Assembly: GCA_003952965.2 (NCBI GenBank)
Contig: CM025855.1
Span: forward strand, 10,388,174-10,452,173
Length of the DNA: 64,000 nucleotides
Source of the DNA: Morella rubra
Lineage: Eukaryota > Streptophyta > Magnoliopsida > Fagales > Myricaceae
Direction of reading: 5' to 3'
Of the stretch, positions 32,792 to 46,212 are shown piece after piece (position 1 is the stretch's first letter; each line of letters opens with the position of its first letter). A program made the translations under genes and the position numbers. The notes beneath the pieces are model-generated. The model saw nothing but the letters and a program-made list of their open reading frames with translations. It searched no databases and was not told where the DNA came from.

Positions 32792-35700
32792 TGGTATTAC
32801 TGCTATTTACTTTTGAGCACAATTATACTTGAGATTTGGAATCTAATTAATTAAACCTGTTGATTTCAAACACTAGGATTTTTTTTTTAAAGTTTTGGTA
32901 CAATATTTCAACGTGATAATTTTAAAATTCAAGTTAGATATAATTACATATATCTTTAGTTTTTGAGGGTTTTTTTTTTAATTATCTGGATCTTATTAAA
33001 TCGTTAGTTATTCAATAAGGTAGATAACTGAATGTCAACTGTGAGTAAACTATTCTCGATTATTTAATCATTTAAGACGAGTCGATCTTTAATAAATGAT
33101 ACCTATGAGTTAGATTTCATTAATAGAATTCGATCCTTTCTTTTTTGTTGTTGTTAAGATAGATAACTGAACTGAGTAACAAGATCGTAAATTTCTAACC
33201 AAATTGATTAGGTCATAAAATTATAGGTTGATATTGAAAAACTTAATTATATAAATTACAGACAATCATTTCTCGATTTTTAGAACTCTAATGATCAGTA
33301 AGTTTTTGTTACTATATAGATAATCATAATCCCACTTCAAATTAGGTAAAACTCATTAAAATAGTACGTCTAGCTAGGGCGGTTTTAGGTATAAGAATCA
33401 TAAAGCAGAATCTTGTTTCATAGTTTGAGGGGATAATTAAACGTAATTTTTTTTTTGTCTATTTTGATTATAATGTTGTCTTTAATTAATAACCTCCTTG
33501 TAGTACATATATAATCTTTCTCCAAGCCTAGATAAGTAGACGAGATACAATAATTCTTTTGTAATCTAATATTTGATCAAGGGAGCCCATGATCAATTAT
33601 ATGCAGAAAGGCTGATTTCTGCTCGAACTTGAGTCAGCTTTAGATCGTAGCCATGATCTTGATTCATTTATTTCATATGCCGAATTCAAGCTGGCCTACG
33701 TCTGATCAACCTCAAACTTGAGCTTAATTATAAAGTCTGCTTGAAGTACATCAGCAAATTAATGTCCCTTTTTGTACGTGGTCGATCGTTCCTTCATCTT
33801 TATATATAGCAACCGGAAAAACCCTAAAATATATAAAGCAGACAACAAGGCATATTCAATTCAGACAAGCAAGAGTCATACATTGGGGCACGATACAATA
33901 TTTTGTCACAAGTATTTATTTATTTATTTATTTTTTGTAGTCCAATTTGTGAGACAATTATGTGCTAGAGAAGGTTTAGTTTGAACTCTATTTGTGTCGT
34001 TTACCAATAAGGGTCGAGCCGCTAGCTAGTAGGGCTTAATTAGGATATCCTCACTGACCTGTGACTGTACGTGAGATGTACCTATCAATTAGCAAAAACA
34101 GATTCGTTAAGCAACTACAGATATCATGCTCTCTATTGAATTAGGATTAGGTAATTAAGGTCTGAAGAAACGACTAAAATAGAACGAGTTGAATTTAATT
34201 AAACATGCATGATTTCTTCTCCATTATATATATATATATACACACATAAAGTTGTTGATTACGTTTTCGCCTTTTGTTTTCTCCTTGGATCTTCTTCTAA
34301 ATTATGAAAACAAACACTTAACAAAAACTTACCCAAAAATATATACTAGAGTTTTCTTAACAGCTCCCCCGTCCTCAGTTGCGTACTGCCCCTGATAGTG
34401 CCGTTTTTGGTTGGATCGTAGTGGTACGGCCAATGACAAATTAAAATGGAATAATTTTATTTGAATCCAAAGCTTAAACCACAAAGTCAATGAGCATAAA
34501 AAAATGTCATAATCCTGTCTTCGTATAAACGGGCTCGTTGAATAATCTAGATCATCTCCTTGCAGAATAGGATAAAGAGGATTCGGCCAAGTCCAACGTC
34601 CCGGCCGACCTAGAGGGTGAGAGTGGGCCGAGTGCAAGTGCATGGAAAACGCCGTGGTCGCACGCCTCTCGATCGGATATTCTCCAAAAGCGACGTTTCG
34701 CAAACCAGTTTCTTTAAGCTTCTAACCCAATTTCGTTTCCTTCGTTCAAGTTTCTTGACATCCAAATATTACCTGCATATAAATTCCTTATAATGATCTC
34801 GTACGTCAAGTGGAAAAAATCGATTCCTTTTTCCTACGAGCAGGCCATATATATGCATGAGTTTGTGTTTGTGCAGCTTTTACAAGCTCTTGGACCTAAA
34901 TTGTTGACAGTAATGGTTGTTGGTCGTTAAACCCTTCCTTCTGAACTAATGAAACCCTAGAGTTATTTTTCCCGTGTTCTTAGGTTTTAGAAGACTAGTT
35001 CTGCTATTCGAATAGAATTATCTTATATATGCATTTGACCTTGGAAATTGTTAAACAATCCTACGACTTGTAGATAGTGGTTAAGATTTTTTTTTTTTAA
35101 AAAAAACACAAATAATACGCTCTCACAGATATATATTTTAAGAGATCCAATGGGATGAGACGGGGGGAATTTTGCAGAATGTCATCTACATACAGAAGAC
35201 TTTGTATATTCCTATAATCTATTTATTATTATATATGGAACTACCAAAAATATGTTTTGCACCAATTACTATATGGACAGATATGTATCACCTGGCTGGT
35301 GTTATAACATGTGTCTGGTCAATATCATGCGGATGTGACGAGGGTACAGAATATATCAAGGTATATATATGGTACGTACCTGCTATAGGCTATGGCAGCA
35401 TCTCTGTGCAGAAAAAAAAAGGAAGCAGAATCATATTCCCCAGCCACTCTAGAAACTAAACAGTAACATATGATTTAGTAATTGACTCTACACCACCCTA
35501 ACTCTTTGATCTTTATAAAATATCATGAGTAGCATTGATCATTCCGGTAGCATTCATTACGTTTCATGTTATACCAACTACAAAGCAACAATATTGTCAC
35601 TGAAATCTAGCCCTGAACAAAAAAAAGTCAGCTTTCCCAGCTTTGAATTCCGAAAGAGTGAGGGAGAGACCACAATCTTGACTTTTTTTTTTTTTTAAAG

Positions 35701-37380
35701 AAGATCCGACCCTTCTTTCTTCAGCACGTAGGATTTACCAGAGGATGGAGCCCGCACCAACCGTTAATTTGATGAGACAGAAAACTCTAAAGCATCTTTT
35801 CAACACGTTTCCGTGTACCAAGGACTTAGTTCTGTGCTTGAACTCTCGAGACACTGGAAATAAGAGATTAAAAGAAAGAAAAGCCTCTTAACTTGGAATA
35901 CACGCACATCAACCAATCAAAATTCTCCTTAAATTTTTGTCTCAATTACACCTTACAATTAAAAGAAAAATAAATGACGTAGGTAAATTATACATCATTT
36001 AATGATGTCTATATAAAATTTCGAATAACATGGATGCTATAGTAAAATCTACCTGTTATATCTAACTTTCTCTAAATTGCACTGTGTAATTCAGATAAAA
36101 AATTACAGGTTTCCTCATCCCATTAACTACAGTATGTTAGCTCGCAATAACCAGAAGACCCATTATTGTCTAACACCGAGCCAATTGTGAAGGACTTGCT
36201 CATGTAACTGCTGGTTATAACTGTCCTTTCTTGTTTCTATGTCAAAGTTGTCAAGAAAATATAAAGTCTATTAAGGTTCATTGGTAAGGATTTTTACACT
36301 TAATTTTGGATTGCACAATTAAGTAGTGAATACACCAGTGGGTGATGTTTGACAAGTAAAATATTTTCTCTTATGTTTGATTGTGGTTTCGAATATATAT
36401 ATACTTTTGTAATAATTAAAAATAATATTGAGATGTATTTTTTTTGGTAATTTGTTAAAGTGATGGAGCTGGTAGAAAAAATATTTAGAAAGAGAAATTT
36501 CTGTATATATTCTATTAGATAATGTAAAAGTTATGAAAGTATATTTGAGAGAAAAGTTTTAATTTGTGAGAGGAATTGTATATATATGAGTTTTTGTGTT
36601 TTTTGTTAGGGAAAACCAAGTTAATGATGAGAAAGATTTTTTTTTTGAGAAATAAAAAAAAATGATAGGGGAAAAATTATGTTTGAATGAGAATTTTTTT
36701 TGAGATTTTATATTGTTTTACTGTAAAATTTTGTATTTTTTTAAAAGTTTCTATAAAAGGCCAAAGGCTTTTTTCTTACCATACATTACTCACTGAAAGA
36801 GAACGGTACAGGGCCATCAAATAAACCGAAAATCATACGAGGCAGTAAAAGACAGGTGGATAAAACAGAGAAACTTCTCAGTTAATACACAAGAAACTTT
36901 AACACCATGAGAGGCTGACTGTTACTATAATTTGGATATTAGGCAAAATGATAAAAACAGAACTTTTGTAATAAATTATAAATTACAAATTTAATTATCA
37001 AATAAATTTTGGTTAAAAATTTTCAACAGTCTTCTTTGTATTATACTCTCTTTGCATCTAGTGGAGATTTCAAAAAATTTAAAGTAAATTTGAGACTTAT
37101 CTTTTTCTTTTATTTAGTTAAAATATTGAATATAAATTGGACTTCTAATAAATATTAAGAAGTAAAATAAAAAATCGTCGTCTTCCTGTTTTGGGGCCGC
37201 AACCGCGTAGGCTGCAAATGCTCAATCAGGCCCTGCTGGCTTTGACGTTTGACTTGGAAGATTTTGAAAAACTATACAAAGTGGCATTCTTTTATGGGTA
37301 TTGAACGTTTACATATATGTCCCCTGGTCCATACACTACAGGTCACTTTTACACCGAAGTCGTCTTCTTGAAGAGGAAGA
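32792..37380. other. Intergenic AT-rich sequence upstream of the OBERON-like gene
   Basis: About 4.6 kb with no convincing gene. There is a TATA-like tttatatata at 33799-33808, a short GC-richer island at 34570-34700 covered by a 124-codon minus-strand open frame (34703-34329) with no recognised domain, and several poly(A/T) and (TA)n runs. No transposon ends were found. I looked for tRNA-like B boxes and a few well-known conserved microRNA sequences by eye and saw none. Confidence 0.4.
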
Positions 37381-37395
37381 AAGAGAAGGAACAGT

Positions 37396-37401
37396 CACGT
37401 G
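37396..37401. promoter_or_regulatory. G-box (CACGTG) upstream of the OBERON-like gene
   Basis: A perfect CACGTG (in tcacgtgg) lies 262 bp before the start codon. G-boxes bind bHLH and bZIP factors in plants. Use of this copy is inferred only from position. A pyrimidine-rich leader (37615-37655) follows before the ATG. Confidence 0.4.
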
Positions 37402-37663
37402 GACCACTTCTGTAATTTCCGTGTAACTCAGAGGGTTAGCCTGGTGAGTTTTAGGAGGCAGAAAAGCATTGCCGTTCTAAGATATTCGCGTAAACGCTTG
37501 GAAATCCAGCCGTTGGAGAGGCAAGTGGTATGATGCTGAAGACTCAAAGCTCATGAATTGAAAAGGCATCTCCAGATTCGCTGTTATTTGCCAAACCGAC
37601 CCCCTGAGTACTATTTGCTTTCTCTGGTACGTCTCTCTTTTTCTCTCTCTCAGTTTTAAGGTC

Positions 37664-40600
37664 ATGTTTGGAGAGAAAGATTCCTCTAATGGTGCTGTTG
37701 CCTGTGGGGGCGACAACGGCTCTCAGAGCAAGCTCTCCCAGCACATTTCTGACCAAAACAGGGAGAACCCAGATGAGAAAATGAGTTTCTGTGAGAAGGG
37801 AATCGGTTTTCTCAGAGAATCAGACATGAGTTCTGATGGTTTCCGATCGAAACCCTCGAAAACCGGCACCTCAGGCTCCCAGGAGCTCACTCTCAGCTAC
37901 CTCTGCGACAATTCCAAACTGGGTCATCCCGAGAAAGAGATTACCGGTAAAAGCCTGTTCACTACCTTCGAGAAAGTTGCCCTCAAAGGTAGAGAAATCT
38001 CTATTTCCGAGAATCCAAACAAAGATGAGAAATGGGTAGAGAGAGATTTCCTGAATTTGAACGAAACCAGAGGGAATTCTTCAAAACGAGAGGTCGAGGA
38101 AGAGGTTGAGAGGAAGAATACTGTAGATAAGAAGCCAAAGCTAGAGACTTTAAATTTATCTCTAGCTTTGCCTGATGTGTCACTCTGTCTCACTGCTCCC
38201 AATCCTTCACAAAATGCTGATCCTCCAGCTCGGCCGAACCCTACCAGGAGTACGCAATCTTTGGCACCGTCTAACAACAATCCCCAAACCACTTGTTCCA
38301 CTGATTTCACGGCGCCTTCGATGTCGTACTCGTATTCCCACGCTCTTTCCCACAACCCCAGTTGCTCTCTCACCCGTAATTCTACGGAGAATTACGATTA
38401 TTCGGTGGGGAGAGATGACCAGATTTGGAACTGTGGAGAGGGTACTAATGGTTCGGTTCATAGTCGGTTTAAGCCCATTGGCGATGGGTTTGTGACGCTG
38501 TCAAATCATGGCGGAAGTATTTTCCCTATGCTGCAGGGAAATCAGGGCAATCGTAATAAGGATTCATGCACCAATAGCCACTATAGGACCACTACGAGCT
38601 CGGATAACCATTCATTCTTCCCGTCTGAGCTCCCGGCTAGGCCACGCTTTGATACGCAGTCAGGAGATTCAAGGGGACGCGGTTCGGAAGGTTTGAGGAA
38701 TTTGGAGAGTATAGACGGTGGTGGGATATTTAGGAAGGTTTCTAGACCAGAGATGATTATTCGTGAGATCATATCAGAGCCAATCCCTACTATGGCCCTG
38801 ATAATCCAGGAGCTTCCCGATGACACGGTTGCACTGGTTAAAGATTACTTGAAATGTATCATCGCAACGTCTGAGAAGAAAGAAGAATTAGTTGGATTAC
38901 AAAGCTCTCTCGAACGAAGATCTGATTTTACGAAGGAGACTTTGTCCAAGTGTCACAAGGTGCAATTGGAAATTTTGTTAGCGGTGAAAATGGGACTTGG
39001 AAGCTACTTATCTAGCGAAATTCGCCTGCCAACAGCCGAGCTAGTGGAGATCTTTTTGTATATGAGGTGTAGAAATGTGAATTGCCGAAGCATCCTGCCT
39101 GTTGATGATTGTGAGTGCAAGATTTGCTCATCGAACAAGGGGTTTTGCAGTCAGTGCATGTGTCCCCTCTGTTTGAATTTTGATTGTGCAAACAATACTT
39201 GTAGTTGGGTTGGGTGCGATGTATGCTCTCACTGGTGCCATGCAGCTTGTGGCATTCAGAAGAATCTGATTAAGCCCGGTCCTAGCTTGAAGGGGCCTTC
39301 AGGGACTACTGAGATGCAGTTTCACTGCATCGGGTGTGGTCATGCATCGGAAATGTTTGGCTTTGTGAAGGATGTGTTTGTGTGCTGTGCAAAAGATTGG
39401 GGCTTGGAAACCCTAAAGAAGGAGCTTGACTGTGTAAGGAAGATTTTCAGGGGAAGCGAAGATTACAGAGGCAAAGAATTGCATAATAGAGCTGATGAGA
39501 TGCTATCCAAGCTTGAAAGTAAAAAGATCTCTCCTTTGGACGCTTGCAACTTCATCATTCAGTTCTTCAACTGTGAGTTTCTGAACTTCATCCTAGTGCA
39601 TTTTTATTTATGTTTTCGTATGGAATATTGGTTATGGGACCTCAATTCAATGTTGGAAAGAACTTCGTGGACTTGAATATCAAAAAGGCATTCTTTCTTT
39701 TCTGCTATTCCCATTATGCACAACTCTGTTTTATTGATAGATTTTTAGGTTTTGGTTGCTGAGTATCATTTCTTCTTACTGCTGAAGAAGTACCAATTGA
39801 TTTCTCTTGTGATGGCTTCTGTGGAACTCAAGACTTAGTATGGTTAATCCATGAATAGAAGAATAACACTGACAAAGGACAAACTCTGACACTTGGAGCT
39901 AAGATAGTAGCAGGATTGCTTTTAGAGCACCATGAACAGTTCCACAGGACTGTAGCAGATGATTTTGATTCCTAAGTGGTGGTGTTTTGACCTAGTTTTC
40001 CTTATACGTTTATTAGTGTTGTGAAGATCCTAAGGTTGTAAGAGTGTGAATAAAGAATGGATTTTGTAAATTTGAGACAGGAAGAAGATAGATTTAGGCG
40101 TTATAGCTACTTTATTAAGCAGAAAACATGGTTTTTCTTTGGCATCACACCTCAGATTAATATTGTATTTTGCAAATCTGGAACAAAGCATGGTAACTTT
40201 TTAATTTAGTAAATGTGTTCTCATTGAGTGGAAGAAATTGTTTCTCCACAAATAGATGATTGTTACCTAACCATAATGAGGCTGGAGCATCATATGTTTT
40301 GACTATGTGAAAGCCCGCAAGTCGGACTAGAAGACATATGGATCCATTATAATACCCCATACTAGAAAATTCTAAAAGCTATAGAAATTACCTAGCACTG
40401 TTAAGATAGATGAACTCATCTTGTTGCTGCTTGCATCACACTGCTTATCAGCTCTGCGTCTAAAAGTGCAAGGATTCTGTGAAAAAGAGGTTATTGTGTA
40501 ACTATTTACATTAACAATCAGGTTACTAGATTTGGTAGTTTTGTCCCACGTAACAACTGGAGTCAGGACCCCAGAAGGTATTAGGTTACAATTAGTGAAC

Positions 40601-42014
40601 TATTATTTTTCTGGTGTTACCTGTTTGGAAGTTGGTGTTGCATAAAATGTTTTTTGTTGTTTTCTAATTAAAAAAAAAAATAAAATAACACTTTAGCAGC
40701 AACCTCATACATAAGTATGAGAATGAAGCAGAAGATGAACTTGTTACATATTTTGTTGTTGGAATCATATGAGAACTATGTTCCTTGTGTCATATATGAT
40801 GAGTTTCCTGCAAGTGTTCTTTATCAAAGTAAGAGATATATGTTTTGATCTTTGACTGCCTGAAAATTTCTAATCAGCTGCTTTGGACATCCATGGAAGC
40901 AATCATACTGTCTTCTTAGTCCCCCTTTATTTTCTCCTGGAAGAATTTTCAGTGTTGATTGGCCTCCTGAAATATAGTTTTCTAGATGATCTTCCTACCT
41001 ATTGGATTGGTTAGCTGGAATTCATGTGTAATAATAAGATGGGCGTCCTATTGCTTTTGTTAAAAAGTGCAGAATATACAACCAAGTTATCAATATCCAA
41101 TAATTCTTTTGATTTAACTTTTATCCTGAATTAGTAAATCCTGTTTTAATTGGCTGTTGAAGTTTTAGAATATTAATTGCAAATTCAGCTGGTGAAACAC
41201 ATGGGAGTTACCATGAATAGGATAAAGGTTTCATGGAATGCAAGTATTCAATCTTCAACCATAATCTTTGATGATTGTTGTCATATTCTAGTTCAGCTAT
41301 ATACATATATGTGAGTACACACACTTATATGCCACTTGAATAAGTTTTGCTTTAGAAATTACATACTCAAGAATGTATATGTCCATGTTAGACTCTGAAT
41401 TTTTTTTGGATAAAATATACACAGGTGGCATGTCTGAATTTCCTGCTTCAAGTATGGCTTCAAAGAATTTGGTGGCAACTCAAGCTATCCCTCTTCCTCA
41501 ATCCACTTCTATAACTCCAATCTATTCTTCGTACAATATGAGCTCTTCTAGCATACGTAATGATTTACTGTCAAAGGACCTTCGTCAAAGTGACCTGAAA
41601 CCTTCGATCATAAGTGAATGGACAACAGAGGATAATTTCCGGTTTGGACCATTGCCAAAGAAAGATGGATTTGACAGCTTGGAGAGCTTAGTGCGGATAA
41701 AAGAAGCAGAAGCCAGGATGTTCCAGAGCAAGGCAGATGAAGCACGGAGAGAGGCTGAAGGTTTCCGGCGGATTATTAAGACCAACACTGAAAAGATGGA
41801 AGAAGAGTATGCTGGAAAGCTTGCGAAACTATGTTTGCAAGAGACCGAGGAAAGACGAAGAAAGAAAGTGGAGGAACTTAAGGCTTTGGAAAATTCGCAT
41901 TGTGATTATTACAAGATGAAAATAAGAATGCAAGCTGAGATTGCAGGGTTGTTAGAGAGAATGGAGGCAACAAAGCAGCGATGGGTTTTTAACAATGATG
42001 CTAATACCGTGTAG
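37664..42014 (+). CDS. OBE3: OBERON3/TITANIA-like PHD-finger protein
   Basis: Two exons: 37664-39572 and 41425-42014, with a GT-AG intron of 1852 bp (donor gtgagt, acceptor atatacacag) splitting one codon after its first base. They join to an 832-residue frame ending at TAG. The N-terminal half is Ser/Asn-rich, with a short conserved LNLSLALPDVSLCL (about residues 165-178). A helical region starting SRPEMIIREIISEPIP is near 360-375. The atypical OBERON PHD finger lies at about 469-565 (CRNVNC, CECKIC, CSQCMCPLC, CDVCSHWCHAACG, FHCIGCGH). A Glu/Arg-rich coiled coil (AEARMFQSKADEARREAEGF onward) lies at about 725-825. In Arabidopsis, OBE proteins are nuclear, act redundantly in setting up the root and shoot meristems, and work with auxin-dependent MONOPTEROS signalling. 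Length is near that of OBE3/TTA1 (about 730) and well below OBE4/TTA2. It is the only intact host gene in the window. OBE3 versus OBE4 subgroup is my inference. Confidence 0.9.
39573..41424 (+). other. Intron of the OBERON-like gene
   Basis: 1852 bp, AT-rich, with canonical splice ends. No transposon or second gene is seen in it. The frame running on past the donor to 39676 is intron read-through and has no similarity to the family. Confidence 0.8.
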
Positions 42015-43380
42015 TTTGATCATGTTACCATCTCTGATTCTGCTTGTTATATTTTGCATGTAATATGAACCATCGTTTCTGTTGTGAAATTTTTAGAATT
42101 GGCTTTTTATCTTCTTCCTTCAATTTTTCTTGGTAAGTTAACTGAGCATGGGAGCCAAACAGTACTCAGTACTAGGAGCTTTAAAACATGCCTGTTGCAG
42201 CAGATGAGATATTGTAGTTGTATTTTGATTTGTCGTGTCTCTTGGATTTGAAGTGCAGCTGTCAAAATTAGGAAAATAAAAAAATTGATGTCCTACAAGC
42301 TGCATGTATCGAATTGTTTCTTTTTAAGAACTTCCCAAAATAACATATGCCAAGAAGAACAAAAATCCTTGGACACGTAATGGATCTTGAAAGTAGGATT
42401 TTCGCATCTCCTGACCAAAACCACCCAAATTAGGGTTACTCGTAATTCAATAATGGTATTCGCCATTTGAAACAAGAAGTTTCGGTCACAAGGGATAATA
42501 TCAATCACTTGACGTCCATCCGATGCATTCACTATGGTTATTTCATATATTAGGATCAAACCATATTTCATATATCACCGTTCATTTTGTAAATTAAAAC
42601 TTGACGATGTAAGAATATCCATTCGTCGCTAATCAAATATCCATTTATCGAGTATTAGGAAACAAGAATGAAAAAAAAAGGGAACAATTCATTGAGGCAT
42701 CATTTGATTGTCTACGTTGTTCGATAGTGATGTTTGCGGTAGCCATTACCAAGCATATATATATTGAGCCACAAGTTTAGATGATGTATTCTTAGTCTGC
42801 AAAGACATGATGATAACATGATTTTGGCATCTTTCTGCTGGGAGGACGTGCCACCTGAGCTAAAGCTCATTGGCGAGAAGGGAATTAATTAGCCCCATTG
42901 GAACTAATCGTACCAAGTAATGCTGGTGGGGGGAAGAATAAAGGAGGAAGGTAATGCGCCACCAGCGAAGATATTATCTTTGGACCATTCTGGTGCCGGT
43001 GCTGGTGCTGGTGCTGGTGCTGGTGATCGAGGATTATTCTTCTACAATTGGTGCTAAGGTATCGAATTCTTCTCTGAAATTCATTCCCAGGGTCCCCCCG
43101 TATCTACCACTATCGCCACAAAAATATTATTATAGAAAGCTATGTGGTCGATATTCAAGTTTGGGACAGTTGAACAAATTTGACTTGAAAGATATCTAAA
43201 AGGAAGGCTGATCTGACGAGACACTCAAGGATTATTCGAATGGAGATCATTTGAATCATCCGACAAATCGCGCTCTGAGAATCGAATGGAATACCTCGTT
43301 CAAAGCGTGAGCTTTCGTAGATTGAATAATATTGAATGAACATCTAATAATGTTGAATATACGTGGTTGTCTGTGTGTAG
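42015..43380. other. Downstream intergenic sequence
   Basis: Includes the probable 3' untranslated region of the OBERON-like gene (first ~250 bp) and then AT-rich DNA. The open frame at 42954-43199 owes its poly-VL stretch to the hexamer repeat and is not considered a gene. Confidence 0.4.
42991..43026. repeat. GGTGCT hexamer microsatellite
   Basis: About six tandem ggtgct units, the second with a single change (ggtgcc at the start). It is likely length-variable. Confidence 0.85.
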
Positions 43381-43384
43381 TTTT

Positions 43385-43675
43385 TACGGCTGGTATTTGC
43401 ATTTGAAATATTCTAAGAGAGCAGGATCGACGCTCCGTCCATCTTTCCTTCAACGGCAGTTGCCATTGTCTTGTGCAGTGATTGTTACTTTTTATGAGCT
43501 TTTGCGCCCATCTCTCGCGGGTCTCCCCGCTACTTCTGTGGACCTTGAGTCCTTGTTTATGAGCTATGGCCCCCTAGACTTGTTGCTGACCCTTTGGGTC
43601 TTTTCCGTTGTAAGTTTTCAGCTGTAATTTTCTATGCTATGAATAAAATGTGTCTTGATTAAAAAAAAATAAAAT
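43385..43675 (+). other. Possible retroposed 3' end with poly(A)
   Basis: An 86-codon open frame (43367-43627) is followed by ctatgaataaaatgtg, which resembles a polyadenylation signal, and then an A-run (about 43660-43675). This looks like the 3' end of a LINE or of a processed transcript. No reverse transcriptase or other domain is recognised and no target duplication was found, so identity is open. Confidence 0.3.
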
Positions 43676-43889
43676 TGTTAAAAATATAGTTGGTTTGGTC
43701 TGTTTGAGATGAAAAAAAAAAAACAGATAAGATGTTTTGATTCAAGAATTGTCAATATATAATTCTCAAGAGCTAAAATTGTTACTCCATACAATCTTTT
43801 TTCTAACATAGTCAATTTTAAATAAAATCATTTTATTTCAAGTAAAAAACACAGAAAACAATCATGACTCTATACATTAAAAAAAAGAA

Positions 43890-44060
43890 GAAAGAAAATA
43901 CACTTTGCATCGCCTAATTATGGAGTATTGACACTTTGTACCTATATTTTCTAATTCGTGACATCGAGTTAATGAATTTTTAAAATTCATCGATTTGCAC
44001 CCGTTGGTGAATTTGACTTTAAGTCTCCCCTTAAATACACCACCAACCACGTGATGCACT
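43890..44060. mobile_element. MITE-like fragment
   Basis: Starts aaaatacactttgcatcgcc and is similar along about 160 bp to the reverse complement of 50330-50482 (shared tggrgtaytgacactttg, cgtgacatyga, cacca...ccacgtga). These are two copies of one family in opposite orientation. The other inverted half is missing. Confidence 0.55.
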
Positions 44061-45079
44061 TCTGCCTACAATGCTTATTTTACCCTCCGAGTCCAAAATG
44101 TCTACCGCTAACAATTGGCGAAGCTTTGGGCTTTCAGTTAGAGCTGTTCAGGGGAACATGAATTTTTTGGTTCCCCGCCACTGTTACGTGGTTTTTGGCA
44201 TCCGGCCTATACAAGTACTAGTGGCTTAAATCTAAAAAAACTGGTGGTTTTACCGGTTTTCGGTGTCTCCACCACCGACTTGGTGAGTATCGATAAAATC
44301 GGTTTTATTTTTTATTTTTTAAAAAGGGTAAAATGTTGTACACAACGATATGGGCTGGCGAGCCTTCTCTACGACAATGTGCTACAGTAGCTACAAGTCC
44401 CGTATCAGATAAATTAAAGAGTCTGGATGTTCTACTTTTCGTCCTTGCGGGGGAAAACAGATACAAAGGGAATGGGTGGTGGGCCGGAGATGATGATGTT
44501 GCCAGGAACAAGTCTAGAGAGAGGGCACCCAAAATGCCAACATCTCGTTTCTTCTTCCCACTTCTCTCCTCTCAGCAGTGGCAGAACCACGAATAAATTT
44601 GAAGAGAGCAAACTCCTAAGAGAAAATGACAATTTTTTTTTTACTACGTAATGCAAGAAAGTGTTTTAGAGTTAAAATATCAAAAATTAAGGACTAAAAA
44701 TATTAAAAATATTGAAAAATTAAAACAATACATCACTCTAAGCATGGGACAACAGTTTTTGAGGTACTTAACACAAAGGAGAAACAATGTACCAAACAGA
44801 GATTTTATCCCCTGACACATTTCATAGAAAAGCTTGAAGTCATTCTATTGCTTAATAAATCGAAGAATATACCATTGAATTTTCCATTACATCGTACAGG
44901 GCACAGATCACCATAGGAGTATCAAAGAACTCAGAAACCAAACCTAGAGGCCTTAACAGGTTTTATAATAACTAATTCAACGAAAATAAAACAAATTCTG
45001 AAGAAAAGATTGAACTTGAGCCATGTCATTGGCAAAATTGATACATTAACAGTCTAGATACAAAACAAAATAAAATTTA
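44061..45079. other. Unassigned sequence
   Basis: Open frames on both strands at 44305-44656 mirror each other and show no known domain. The rest is AT-rich. A gttccccgccactg...ttttaccggttttcgg stretch (44170-44270) resembles the interior style of hAT elements, but no ends were found. Confidence 0.3.
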
Positions 45080-45356
45080 TCAATATAATTTCATAACCTA
45101 ATCACAGTTTCACAACCTAGTCCTAATCACAATTTCAATATAATGCACATTCACAATTTCAACCTAATCACATTCACAACTTCACAAGATCAACCTAATT
45201 ACAATTTTACAATTTCACAAATTATTTCGTGACATAATCACAATATCACAATTATTTCATATCACAATATCACAAATTATTTCATAATCACAATATCACA
45301 AATTATTTGATGACATAATCACAATATCACAATTTCACAAATTATTTCATGACCTA
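45080..45356. repeat. Degenerate tandem repeat, CACAAATTATTTCATGACATAAT type
   Basis: Repeated phrases caaattatttcatgac, ataatcacaatatcac and cacaatttcac recur 4-8 times with variable spacing. It is AT-rich and non-coding, and probably arose by replication slippage. Confidence 0.7.
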
Positions 45357-46212
45357 ACTGTGGTGGTGACGGTGGCCAATATTTGAAAATCGGCCCAGCC
45401 GATGGCTGTGGCAGTTATTGTAAGAATCAAAGATCTTCAGAGTTGCAGTCGAATTTGATCATTGAAATCAAGCAGACCAAGCGAGTTGGCTCCCAGCCAC
45501 TCGACCTCGAGTCTAGCCTCACCACCGGCAGCCACTATGCTGCCATCCAGCGCGTGGGTGGCCGCCAACCCATGCAACGCACAATGTGTTTCATTTGTGG
45601 TGCCCATGGCCTTCAAGACCGTTGAGCACCACTCCTCCACAGGCTAGGAGCGGCTCCGGCGATAAGGTATGATAGTAGCTCCTTCTGCCGCCGCCCACCT
45701 CCCTTGGAGAAAAAAACGTTTCCTTCTCTCTTTGTTTTGCTCTACCTGGATACTCCCAATTTTTGTTTCACAAAACAACATGCAACCATGGATTTAGAAA
45801 TAACATTGAACAGATTCACCAAAAATATCATCTAGATTCTAAAATAGAAACGATAGAAATCAACATTTCTCTATTCTTGCAAAACCAAGAAAAAATTGCT
45901 CTCTCTTTCTCCTCTTCGCAAACAGACAAGAAATGAAGGCCCGATTGCATTTTTGTCTCTCAATAAAATAAACATGCAACCAGATTTCTCAAAAGACTAA
46001 ACAACCTTTGTTCCTTCTTCATTTCAAGCGCACGGGCACAAAGACAAAAACATGCCCGGTTTCCATTTTCTCAATAGAAAATCAAGCATGAAATACTTGA
46101 TTTATACTTTCACATATAAAACATCAGATTTAATCATTCTCAAAGGAAAAATCAAGCATGCAACACTCGATTTCATGCAGTGTACAGATTCTTCACACGG
46201 GCACAAAGAATT

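Noticed and set aside
33799-33850. TATA-like sequence followed by a leader-like stretch
   Set aside because: No open frame or recognised RNA follows, so a promoter cannot be supported.
34329-34703. 124-codon minus-strand open frame in a GC-richer island
   Set aside because: No domain, no plausible splice or promoter context, unusual composition; an expression track would be needed to call it.
35172-35459. 95-codon plus-strand frame
   Set aside because: AT-rich, no domain, no start context; probably chance in AT-rich DNA.
37924-38461. Open frames on the minus strand and in other frames across the OBERON-like exon
   Set aside because: They are shadows of the GC-balanced real exon; none has an independent domain.
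42954-43199. Frame with a VLVLVLVL stretch that could look like a membrane segment
   Set aside because: The stretch is encoded by the GGTGCT microsatellite; the rest has no similarity to a known protein.
45080-45356. Regularly spaced short repeats that could suggest a CRISPR-like array
   Set aside because: Spacing and unit are irregular, AT-rich and in a plant nuclear context; simple slippage repeat.
45437-45640. Overlapping GC-rich frames on both strands near the LTR end
   Set aside because: They lie at the leader/LTR boundary of a retroelement and match no gag or host domain.
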